From NCBI GenBank assembly GCA_016110215.1, contig JADWQD010000009.1:870093-934092 (forward strand): DNA of 64,000 nucleotides, in the 5' to 3' direction. The translations under genes and the position numbers were made by a program. Below the pieces are notes generated by a model. It was not told where the DNA came from. It ran no database searches and saw only the letters and a program-made list of their open reading frames with translations. This DNA is from Capronia americana (lineage: Eukaryota > Ascomycota > Eurotiomycetes > Chaetothyriales > Herpotrichiellaceae). Positions 53,252 to 63,667 of this stretch are shown one piece after another (the stretch's first letter is position 1; the number at the start of each line of letters is the position of its first letter).

Positions 53252-54268
53252 TCAAGCCCGCACAGCGACGACGAACAAGCGCGGATACCGCAGACAGACC
53301 TTCCCGTCGCCGAGCGGGGGGTACGCCAGCTCGACGCGCCTCAGGTAGTCGGCGAGGAAGGCCTGCCTCTCCAAGGGCGAGAGGCGGTCGACGTACGGCC
53401 TCAGGCCCGTGCCCTTGACCCACTCGACGACGGCGCGCGCGTCGTCCAGCACGTGGTAGTAGTGCGTGTGCCACACGTCGAGGGCGCTGCACAGCGGGCT
53501 CAGCCGGTCGTACAGCTCGCGCGGCGACTGGAAGCCGCGCTGGCGCGACGTGCGCACGGGCCGGAGCGTCTCGGCCCAGGGGCCCTGGTCGGCCGTCTCC
53601 CTCATCGCGCGGTGCGACGGCTCGTCGAAGTTGTCCGGCACCTGGAAGGCAAGCACGTCGCCGGGCTGCCGCGCCGCGAGCAGCGCCTCGAGGAGCGGCA
53701 TGCGCTCGTCGTGCGCGAGCCACTGGAAGACCGCGTTCGAGAAGATCAGCTGCGGTTGCGGTTGCGGTCCGGATTCTTCGTCGGGTCGTCGCGCAGCAAA
53801 GTCGCGCACGTCGCCCAGCGAGAACTCCACGCCGGGCAGCCGCGCGCGGGCCTGGGCGATCATGTCCGGCGACGAGTCCAGGCCCGTGATGTGCGCGTGT
53901 GGGAAGTGCGCGGCCAGCACGGCGGTCGAGTTGCCCGGCCCGCAGCCTAGGTCGACGACGCTCGCCGGGGACGTCAGCGGGACTTGCGCCAGCAGGTCTC
54001 TGGCCGGGCGCGTTCGTTCGGCCTCGAACTTGAGGTATTGCGCTGCGCTCCAGTCTTGGGCTTGGGCTTCCATGGCCGGGCGGGCGGTGGTGAATCGTCG
54101 CTGAGTGGGAAGTGGAAGATAAGGTGAGCTGGAGCTGGAGCTGGAGTTAAGGCTGATGCTGAAACTGTTCGTCGGTGCTGTTGGGTTTGTTCGCCTCAGG
54201 AATCGAAAGGCGGTTGCACCAAATTCCTTGCGTACCAAGCTGGGGCTCAGAGTCCTGTTCATGCTCAT
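53252..54268 (-). CDS. Trans-aconitate 2-methyltransferase-like enzyme with a mitochondrial-type leader
   Basis: Single exon. From the first ATG (54268) it encodes 338 residues; from a second in-frame ATG (54073) it gives 273 residues, the size and start expected by comparison with bacterial Tam proteins. The enzyme transfers a methyl group from S-adenosylmethionine to trans-aconitate, an inhibitory by-product of aconitase. The body begins QDWSAAQYLKFEAERTRPARDLL, then SAM motif I VVDLGCGPGNST, IFSNAVFQWL, and LAFQVPDNFDEPSHRAMRE, all close to Tam. The extra N-terminus is basic and Ser-rich and ends RRFTTARPA, like a mitochondrial presequence. Third positions are almost all G or C, more than in its neighbours. 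Confidence 0.87.
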   Translation of the reverse strand: MSMNRTLSPSLVRKEFGATAFRFLRRTNPTAPTNSFSISLNSSSSSSSPYLPLPTQRRFTTARPAMEAQAQDWSAAQYLKFEAERTRPARDLLAQVPLTSPASVVDLGCGPGNSTAVLAAHFPHAHITGLDSSPDMIAQARARLPGVEFSLGDVRDFAARRPDEESGPQPQPQLIFSNAVFQWLAHDERMPLLEALLAARQPGDVLAFQVPDNFDEPSHRAMRETADQGPWAETLRPVRTSRQRGFQSPRELYDRLSPLCSALDVWHTHYYHVLDDARAVVEWVKGTGLRPYVDRLSPLERQAFLADYLRRVELAYPPLGDGKVCLRYPRLFVVAVRA

Positions 54269-54928
54269 GCTGCTGCTGATGCTGATGCGACGTGCGCATT
54301 TGTCCAAGTCAAGTAGTCTTCTGCTCTGTGTGACTCACTGTCTCAATGCTGCTCACAAATTGGTGGTTGTGGTGTTTCGAGCTGTCTGCCGATGTCGGCG
54401 CCGTGGAATGTCACCGTCCCTGTCCCAGTACCGGCGCTTGGGCGCTTAGGGTCGCGGAGTCGCTAGGATACCCTACCCAGTAGGATACTACATACATATG
54501 CAACTACATGCTCGCACAAAGCACTTGCTCTCCACGTCGACCCTTCCCTTCTCCATGGCGACAGCAGGAGCTTTGTGCCTACACAGTACGTGCATCATCA
54601 TCATCCAGCGTGCAGCCAGTATCACTGCCCGCGGAGCTACTGCTAGACAACTCTGTTAACTCCGCTTGAGGCTAGATCGTTGTCCCCCTCAGCCGCTGCC
54701 GTGCTTGCCGACTGGGCGCGGGGGGTAACCCCGACATGGCTGGGGTTAGTACTGTTGTATTAGTATGCTCGTGACCCTAAGGACCGTACGTATTACATTA
54801 TGAGTACTCCGCCCCGGTTGGCTCTGACAACGCTGTCAGACGAGCGGGGCATGCACGTACATAGCCAGCCTGATATACCCTCGGCTACTTGCCCTCTGGT
54901 TGAAGAACGCGGCTATATCCACCCGTGC

Positions 54929-54960
<32 letters not shown>

Positions 54961-55111
54961 TGGATGCAACGAGTAGGTAGCTGCGGGCGCCGGTAGTATC
55001 TTGTCGACACCCCCCAATCCAGAATTTGCCCCGGACAACTGAATTGGCACGCAACCGCTGGGAATTAATTTGCACGTCCCCCGTCACAGCCGAGATAGGA
55101 TAGATAACCCC
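54269..55111. promoter_or_regulatory. Divergent region between the methyltransferase and the Zn2Cys6 regulator
   Basis: These 843 bp contain both promoters. A (TGCG)n microsatellite lies at about 54928–54962. No gene or clear TATA box is visible. Confidence 0.45.
54928..54962. repeat. (TGCG)n microsatellite
   Basis: About eight perfect TGCG units, 150 bp upstream of the Zn2Cys6 regulator ATG. Confidence 0.85.
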
Positions 55112-57680
55112 ATGTCTGGTCCAATGGCAACGTCGAGCGAAGGGGGTCGGCTGCCTCTGAAGAAACGACGTGCCGCCATCGCCTGTACCTCCTGCCACGG
55201 GCGCAAGGTTCGGTGCAACGTCGTGCTCGTGGGCCAGCCTTGCTCGAATTGCCAGCAGGATCAGGCACTGTGCGCTTTGCACGTCTCCGCCAGAGGCAAG
55301 CATAAGCGCCGCAGGGTCAACCGAGAGAAAGCGGCCGACGATCCTGCTGCAGCAGTATCTCCTGTCTTGTCCGGATCGACCGTGGTCGCCGCGGCGGCGG
55401 GGACGGCACAGCCGCCCTTCGCAGCTGCAACTGACCCTCGAGGTTGCAACGAGTCCATATTAAGTCTGCAATCAGACATCTCCTCCCAGGATGACTACGA
55501 ATCGCAGGCCAATGTCGAGGCTTACAGGAAGATTGTCGACGGCTCGGACACGACCGGGGCGCGGGTGCCCATGTATGTCGGTATGCTTGTTGTTGCCCAC
55601 TCCTGTCGTTGTTCAAACGAGTGGAAAGATGCTAAAAAGGGCCCCTGTGCGTGCCGTGCTAGGGGAGCTACAGTCACTGCGTTTCATCTTCCACGTGGCC
55701 CGCGAGGACAAGGGCATCTCCTGCAAGGCTCACTACCTGGTTCCCGAACCCAAGAGACGGCACCTCTCGCCGGAGGAGCTCGCCTGTCTGGAGGCCAAGG
55801 GCGCCTTCTCGACAGAGACGGACGACCTCAGAGACGAGCTGCTCCATCTGTTCTTCGACTATGTCTACCCGATCCTCCCCATCATCGACCCCTACGACTT
55901 CTATCGCCGGTACGATGCCGGGGGCGCCGCAAACATCAGTCCCCTGCTCCTGCAGAGTATGTTCCTGGCGGCAAGCAATGTAGGCGATCTGACGAATCTT
56001 GTCGGCTTGACATCATCACATTGAGAGGCTAATGCTCCTAAACAGTTCATCTCCCAGGATGCCTTGAAGAAGTCGGGCTGGTCGTCGGTGATGACCATGA
56101 AGAGGCGGTTCTACGAAAGGGCAAAGGTAACTCACATCATGTTTGACACTGCATGACATTCTCGCGCGCGCCCGGGGGCTGAGACCTGATCACAACAGGC
56201 ACTGTACGACTTCGAGTACGAGACCGACAAGCTCTGCCTGATCCAGTCGGTCCTCCTTCTGGGGTATTGGCTGGGCAACTCGCACGACAAAATGGACAGC
56301 TGGCATTGGGTCGGCGTCGCCATCAGCCTCAGCCAGAGTCTCGGGCTCCACCGCGACGCCGGCTGTTCCAGGATCCCCCCGTCCCAGCGCTCGCTGTGGC
56401 GAAGGATCTGGTGGTGCTGCTTCTACCGCGACCGGTGCATCGCGCTGGGAATGGGCCGCGCGTACCGCATCAACACCCAAGACTGCGACGTGAAAGACCT
56501 GACGCTCGAAGACCTGACATGCAGTGGTGGAGGCGGGTCTTCCTACCTGCAGGACACGAGTGCTGCCGTCGTCAGGCGCTGCAACGGCTTTGCCCCTATC
56601 TTCCTCGAGATCCTCAAGGCGAGCCGGCTTCTCGGCGATGTTCTGGCGTCCGTGTATCGTCCGCGCCGGGAAGATGATTATCCGGATCCCTCGTCATGGA
56701 GCACGGTTCAGTCGATCGAAGAGAAGCTCGCAGCCTGGCAACTGGGTCTCGACTCGCGGTGTCGAGTCGACGCCCCGGCGTTTAATGTCGACGAACCACG
56801 TGCCATGATCCTGCACAAATACTACATCCAGATCCTGCACCAGTGAGTTTTTTCCCGCGGCGGAGCTAGCGTCGTTGTGCGGATGCTGACATCCCGAACA
56901 CCCCAGCGTTACGATAATAACGCTGTACAAGCCCTTCGTCTTCCAAGGCGACATCCTGCCCACGAACCCGGCCAGCGACATCCGCGCCAGGATAGCCTGG
57001 GAGGCTTGTCAACTGTCCGCCTCCGCTGCAACAGACAGTTTCCGAAGACTCACTGAGCTTGACCTGATCAGATTCCTGCCCCCCGAAAGGCAAGTCTACG
57101 ACCCGCGTCCCATGCTTTTCTTGCTTCCACTCTCATGACTGATTGAGACATGAGTGGTCGACTGACCGTGTGTTTCCCCCACAGCGTGACCATGCTGATC
57201 GCCATCATCGCCATCCTCTTCCTCTCCAAGTGTCTTTCCTCCGGTCTGAAATGGCACCTCGCCCGCCAAAACCTCGACCTCGCCATGCTGGTCGTGCAAC
57301 AACTGCAGGAGAAATACCTGGCCGCGAGATTCATCTACGCATACTATGCCGCGGCATTCGACAAGGTCGCACCCGCGCAACGCCCGTCGCTGGAGGCGGG
57401 AGCGTCGATCTTATATCCCACGGCAAGCGCGTCGGGGGCCGCGGTGGCGAGTACCTCGACGATGTACGACCAGCCGACCACGGCGACGGCGACGGCGACG
57501 ACAGGAGGGGGCACGCCGTATGATCGGGGGGAACCGTTCTCGTCGGGCCACGAGGATGGGCTGAACGCATGGGGCGAGTGCTTCCAAAGCGGCATGGCTG
57601 CCGACTTTGACATTCTGTTCGGCGAGGAAGGCATTTTCCGCGGTCTTGACGAATTCGACATTGGAGACTTGATGCCGTGA
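55112..57680 (+). CDS. Zn2Cys6 transcription factor with fungal-specific middle domain
   Basis: Six exons (55112–55580, 55663–55979, 56046–56126, 56199–56842, 56907–57089, 57185–57680) give 729 residues. The zinc cluster is at about residues 28–57 (CTSCHGRKVRCN … CSNCQQDQALC), followed by a basic linker KHKRRRVNREK. The fungal_trans domain starts near residue 210 (LHLFFDYVYPILPIIDPYDFYRRY). It includes AASNFISQDALKKSGWSSV, FEYETDKLCLIQSVLLLGYW, the hallmark WHWVGVAISLSQSLGLHRD, and RRIWWCCFYRDRCIALGMGR. The C-terminus is acidic (DFDILFGEEGIFRGLDEFDIGD), suited to activation. The last intron uses a GC donor. It sits 1.7 kb upstream of, and on the same strand as, a FAD monooxygenase it may control. 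Confidence 0.9.
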
Positions 57681-59414
57681 GGTGGTGATGCGTGATGGCG
57701 GTCGGCCGGCGCGTTGTGTTGTGTCGTGGTCAAAGCTCGGGCAGCTCACATCGCATCGCCTGAATGGATGGAATGTTCTAAATCAAACACAAGACGGGAT
57801 GCCAGAATCATCACACTTTCAATACCTGCTTATTTCGACACCGTGGTCCGATCTTCCTCTTCTGATCTTTTTATAGGATAATTTACAGTACTTCTTCGCA
57901 GCCAATGTATCTACACCTACAGTATCACGGGTGAACTGGACGTTCCGGTGTCTTTGAATTGCGTCGACGTGTTGAAGATAATTATGTACCCATCTTTATA
58001 AATACCCGCCCGGCCAGGTTCTCAACTCGAACGGCATAATATTATGTACTCAGTATAGAGTACAGTATTATACAGATATAGGTATAGATATAGACATGGA
58101 CACGGACATGGACATAGAAGCCGATCTGGACGATGAGCTTCGCCTGACACTTCCACAGCGGACTCGACTGCACCTTACTATGTATGTATGGCTTACGCAC
58201 TCACTTCTCATGTGTCGTAGGTATTAAACTGTTAAACGTCACGTAGGCCACCACGTACGGGATACAGGATCGTGATAGACTCAGCTGACGGACACGTCTC
58301 CTCCTCTCCTCCTCGTCGTTGTTGAACTTGACATACATAACCAACCCGGTACATACGTACCTACTCCAATACTCGGGACCCCACCCAGAAGTCGTATGTA
58401 CTACATGTTTGTTACCTCGAAGCCTCGATCTTAGCATTGACGTATGTCTTCGGACCCAGACGTACCTTGCATCAACTGGAATTCGTGGAAAATCTCAGGG
58501 CTCAGAAATACAACGTGATTATCCTAATAAATTCACTTGGCCTCCTTCCAACCCTTCCCGCACCACTTTTCACATACGTATGTATCTGAGAGTGTCTCGA
58601 AGTGCCCATTGTAATGAACACTGTATGATCCGACCACCATACGAGAATGATATCACGAGAACTTTATTCACGTCCTGTACCTCGTACTCGTTCGTAGCCA
58701 ATGAGTTCTTTAGCCGCTGCTTTGCCAGGCTTCCTCGGCTCGGGGCCGCGTATTTAGTCTACGTGATACAGTAGATACATACCAAAGGCCTGTGAGAGTG
58801 TAAGGTGATCTCCAACTGAAAGTCTGAAGGTCCCTCGTCATGGCAATTGCTGATTCGACAACACGCCCCAGTCCTCCTTTGGACCTCGGTTTTATGCGTC
58901 TGTCTCCGCTTTGGGGACGACAGAAGCTACACACTCACCACTATTCACTGTCGGTTCCCCGGCACCCCGGCACCCCGGTTGAGAATCGCTAACGTCTGAG
59001 TTAAATACCCCGGATTTTACGATTCGTGATCAAACCACGTTCGTTGACAGCCAGAGTACGCACCTACGGTATATAAGTCGGGGTGGAACGCGCCCCGTCA
59101 GCATATTGCGAGGACATTTGTGACGACTCGACTCTCTCGACTCGACTTGTCTCGTCTCTTCTTGTGCTGTGTGATTCTGACATACTGTACCGCTTTTGGG
59201 TATCCCACGACGTCAGTTGTCAGTTGTCTGCCGGTGTGGCAACAAAGTGTCAGCGCAGAGAGGGCCTAAGAAGGGTGATAAATAAAACCCTCAGAGCACG
59301 AGCGGGCGAAACTGCAACGAGCAACGAGCAGGGTTACCGCACGCGTGGAATCCTGTCTTTTTTACATTCGTCAGGGGTAGTCATCATACCACACCAGACC
59401 ATACGACAGCAAAC
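57681..59414. promoter_or_regulatory. Long upstream region of the FAD monooxygenase
   Basis: These 1.73 kb include the 3' UTR of the regulator and a large upstream region for the monooxygenase. Short tandem hexamers (GACATG/GATATA type) occur at about 58076–58118. A TATATAA box is at 59070–59076. No gene is supported. Confidence 0.45.
59070..59076 (+). promoter_or_regulatory. Candidate TATA box of the FAD monooxygenase
   Basis: TATATAA lies about 340 bp upstream of the monooxygenase ATG, so it would imply a 5' leader of roughly 300 nt. It is the only clear TATA element in the upstream region I noticed. Confidence 0.4.
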
Positions 59415-60986
59415 ATGGCGCCACGACAACTTCACGTCGGCATCTGCGGAGGCGGAATGGGCGGCCTCACTGCGGCAATTGCGTGTGCACGGGCAGGCGC
59501 AAAGGTAACACTGCTGGAGGCGGCAAAAGAACTGGGTGAAATCGGCGCGGGCATCCAGATGTTCTCCAACGTGTCTCGACTCTTGATCCGATGGGATGTC
59601 GATAAGCTTATCGGAGATAATTTGATTGCCGTGGATGAGATCAACACTTGGGGGCTGGACGATGAGTTGCTGGCAAAGTTTGATCCCAAGGTTGGGAGGA
59701 AGTTCACCGGTTTTCCGCACTGGTGAGTGGGTTGGCTCTCGGCATTGATTTTGTGCTCGAGACGTTGGCATTTTAGGCGATTGCACTCACTGACATTGTG
59801 GTTGCAGGGTCGTCAGAAGAGATCACCTTCATGCAGGTCTGACCGAATGTGCCCGGCGCAGCGGCGTCAATCTGATCGTCGGGGCACGGGTCGAGTCCTT
59901 CGAGCACACCAAGGATGGTGTCAAAGTCAAGACCGTACAAGGTGTCGAGCACTCCTTTGACCTGCTGGTCGGGTCGGACGGCATCAAATCGACGATTCGC
60001 CGAACCCTGTTCCCGGACGCAGTCCCGACAGGAGCGTCAACGGTCGCTGCCTTCCGTGGCATCCTCTCTTACGAAGAGGTGTTTGCGAAAGTGCCGGAAG
60101 CTAAACAGTGGCTGCGCAACACGGCCGATGCGTGGGTCGGACCCGACGGCTATATCTTGCTGTACCCTCTTTCCGGCGGCAGGGAATTGAATGTTGTGGC
60201 TATGTTCCAGATGGACAAGGTCGTGACGCAGACCGAAGAGATGGACATCAAGGAGTTCCAGAACCTCTACAAGGACTGGAGTCCCTTCTCACGCAAGATC
60301 CTTGCGCTGCTGGAGAGCACGCAGATCTGGCCCTTGCTCGTTCTCCCTCCCATGAAGACATGGGCCAACGAACACAAGAATGTCGTTCTTCTCGGAGATG
60401 CGGCCCATTGCATGCAGAACCACATGGTAGGTTGGAAGACCCCCTCCCTCGCACATCGTCGCTGACTGGAGGCACTCCGTAGGCTCAAGGAGCAGCTACA
60501 GCAATGGAAGATGGCGCCTTCCTCGGTGTTGTCATTGGAGAAGTGGTGCGCGGGACCATCACTGTCCCCGAGGCTATCGAGCTGTACGAGAAGAAGCGCA
60601 TGCCGCGTGTTTGGACCAAGCAGCAAGTGTCCTTTGTCAACGGCACGCTCAACATGGTTGGCGGTGACGTGGCAAAGCGGCGAAACGCGGCATCGCTGCC
60701 GGAAATCGAAGCCCTGGCGCAAGATGTTATCCGGCCAAACAAGACACTCCCCCCGCAATATCGGTCGTGGCAGCTGGGATTCAGTCCAATCAGTGTGCCC
60801 AGTGTCATGTATTTCGACGCGGAATGCGACGCCGAACAAGCTGTGCTCGAGCATTTGCAAAACACAACACCGGTGGATGAGAAAACGCTGGTGAGCAAAG
60901 GGCTTTGGGATAGATGGTGGGGGTTCGTCTACAACAACGGCCTTCAGGATCAGCAAGCCAAGGTCAAGGGCGCTTCAAAATTGTGA
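59415..60986 (+). CDS. FAD-dependent monooxygenase, salicylate hydroxylase-like
   Basis: Three exons (59415–59722, 59808–60426, 60483–60986) encode 476 residues. The class A flavoprotein hydroxylase marks are all present. These are the Rossmann motif GICGGGMGGLTAAIACARAG, the Arg–Arg pair after the first junction (WVVRRDHLHAGL), the DG motif LLVGSDGIKSTIR, and GDAAH followed by AQGAATAMEDGAFLG across the second intron. The enzyme should use NAD(P)H and O2 to hydroxylate an aromatic acid such as salicylate; the exact substrate is not readable. There is no signal peptide, so it is probably cytosolic. The Zn2Cys6 regulator upstream on the same strand is a candidate controller. Confidence 0.92.
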
Positions 60987-61770
60987 GCACGGTTGGCAAC
61001 TCCGGAAGGAGTCTGTTTCCTGTACCTATGTAGTCAGCGAAGCCCCTGCACAGTCAGATAGCCGAAACACATCCATCGGCACTGGGAGGGTGCTGCGACG
61101 ACAATCTCTTGGCTTGCAAAAAGGAGCAGATTTGCTGGGTTGATTCCAGAAACGCACCTCAATGAGGGAGGGCAAACGGGGCTCTACAATGACCAAGAAA
61201 CAATAGTCTCGCCATCCCTGGCGACGGCTTCTCCTCTGTTTCAACAAGAACGAGGCATCATGGACGGAAGGCTTCAGCCGCGTCCACTAGCTTGGAGTAG
61301 TGACAATAATCAGATTCAGATCCATGGGGCTCCTGCAAAGGGAGTGTCAGAGTTAAGGGTGTAGAGATAAGATACTGTAGGTGGCTGTGTCGGAAGCTTG
61401 GGAAGAGCCTGCGAGTGGTGGTGATAAACTTCGTCACGTTCGTTTTTGTTGGCGGTGGTACTTTCTGCTAGCCCCCCACTTCAAGCTGTTTTGGGCACCT
61501 CAACAATCTCCAAAACCCCCCCGCCAAAACGGTTGCTGAGGCCCACCGCCGCCTGAGGATCTGCTTTCCAACCGCCTACGAGGAGCCTAACCTTCCTTCG
61601 AAGCCCCAAACTCGGTAACCCACGCTTCTTGTAGCGAAACTAACAACCAACGCCGGACGGGTTTCTAATCAGCCACCAATCAGCGACGCACTGTGTGCCC
61701 CCCTTATGTCACCGAGAAGAAAAGCTTAGCGGTACAATTTCGCTATCAAGATTTCTATGTTCAAACATGC
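60987..61770. promoter_or_regulatory. Intergenic region upstream of the carbonic anhydrase
   Basis: These 784 bp lie between two same-strand genes. The left part should hold the monooxygenase 3' UTR. No TATA box or gene is evident. Confidence 0.4.
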
Positions 61771-63199
61771 ATGATGGAGCTGCTGGCCACTTCTCCTTCC
61801 GCTCGAGCCTGCGTCATGCGTCTTGGGGCCCGTCCTTCATCTTCACTGCGACGTCTCGTCCCTTCCTCAAACCGCCAGACGAGGCTCCTTCAAACAGAAG
61901 CAGAAGCAGCATCAGGACCAGGAGCGACAATTTGCACAACCCGATTTCGTCCGCCGCTAAGATCACCACCACCGTCACCGGGACGCGAGCACCGTAGATC
62001 CGTTACCGAGATCTCGTTGCAAACTCTCCGACTTTCATCATCGTCTTCATCACCTTTACGCTCATCTGATAAATCACCTGCCTCTGCCCGGCACGGGTAC
62101 CGACCCTTCTCTACCACTGCATCGTTACATTGCTCCCACCGACACTCCGAAGAACTTGACAGCTCCGACACGCAGGATCCAAGCCAACCGGACGAAAAGG
62201 AATCCCTCGGCGCCATGCCTTCAGGTAGGAAAAATGCAGCATCTCCTCTTCTTCTACTGATAAACGTTCACCCGTCTCTCAATGCATTGTTATGCTGCCA
62301 CTGTGCACCACCCACCCAAACACTGTCACACCATGGCCCTCCAATTCTGTATTGTCAAAGACCAGACGTGCCGCTTCCATCAAGTTGCATGTTAAATGTA
62401 TCCGTGCATGTCGAAGGAGACTTCTAACCAGCCGTCCCATCGGCATTGATTGCACTCGCCCACCTCCAGCATTATGGACGCCGACCCCGCCGCGTGGCCG
62501 CTCTTATCGCCAGCAACGAGGAGCTTCCTGCTAATGTTTCTCAAAGCAGAGACCAACGGCCCCGACAGCGATGCCTACGCCAAGGCTTTCAACAACAACT
62601 CCCTCTGGCGGCGCTCGCTCGCCGAGACCGACCCCGAACTCTTCGAGTCCATGGCAAAAGGCCAGTCGCCCCAGATTCTCTGGATCGGGTGTGCCGACTC
62701 CCGCTGCCCCGAGACCACCATCCTGGGCCTCAACCCCGGCGAGATCTTCTGCCACCGCAACATCGCCAACATCCTCGTCAACACCGACATCAACTCCCTC
62801 AGCGTCATCCAATATGCGGTCCAATATCTGCAGGTCAAGCACATCATCATCTGCGGCCACACTTCTTGCGGTGGCATCGCCGCCGCCCTGGGCAACAAGA
62901 AGCTCGGCCTGATCGACACCTGGCTGATGCCCCTGCGCACCATCCGCCAGGATAATCTTTCGCTGCTCGACTCTCTGGACGAAGTCCAACGCGGGCTCAA
63001 AATGGTCGAGCTCAATGTGCGAGCCGGCGTCAAAGTCCTGCTGGCAAATCCAATTGTCATCGACGCCATGCATGAAAGGGGACTGCAGGTTCATGGCCTG
63101 ATCTATAACGTCGGGACCGGCGAATTGCGGGAACTGGACATCGAGGAAGAAGAGGACGTGGTAAAGAGCCGTGTTACTGCGTTCAAGACTGAAGATTAG
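61771..63199 (+). CDS. Beta-class carbonic anhydrase with mitochondrial-type leader
   Basis: Predicted two exons (61771–62224 and 62547–63199) joined by a 322-nt intron with a TGCTAATG branch site and a CAAAG acceptor give 368 residues. The enzyme interconverts CO2 and bicarbonate. The zinc ligands are intact: Cys200 and Asp202 in WIGCADSRCPETT, and His256 and Cys259 in GHTSCGG. The order and spacing match fungal Nce103-type enzymes (FCHRNIANI, SVIQYAVQYLQV). Exon 1 adds about 150 residues rich in Arg and Ser, containing RPFSTTAS, which looks like a mitochondrial leader. An in-frame ATG at 62474, inside the predicted intron, would give a 241-residue form without that leader. The enzyme body is certain; the first exon is inferred. 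Confidence 0.85.
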
Positions 63200-63667
63200 A
63201 CTTCGTCGTACCGCAGTTGGGGGGCTGCCGGATCCTCGAGCGACAGAATGTATGGATAGGGCAACGGGACTAGAAGAAGATGTGGGCAGCATGCGTTTTG
63301 TCATTTGGGATTTGCTCATCGCGTTGCGCATGCTCCCAGAACCTATCGCAGTCAGCAAGCGCTGCAGTTTTGCAATTCAGCTATGCGTACAACATTCCGT
63401 CTCCTGGTCCTCGTTGTCGTTGGGTTGGCCTACAGCCTCCGCCCAGTGCATCTCTTGCTCTGCCATCGTTGCACTCCAACGGATTTTCTTCCAATGGTCC
63501 TCGTCCAAGGCATGGTGTGCAACCCATATTCAAGTCACTCACACCGACATGAAACCCCAATCCGACTGAACGTGGCGGCGACGGCCGTAAACAGCTCTTT
63601 TCCTCTCATTCTCCAGGACGCCTTTGTTCTTGTCCTCGTCCTCGTTGACAGGTTCCCTACGAGCCGC
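63200..63667. other. Convergent 3' region
   Basis: The carbonic anhydrase and the right-edge gene end tail to tail across 468 bp. No gene or repeat is supported. Confidence 0.4.
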
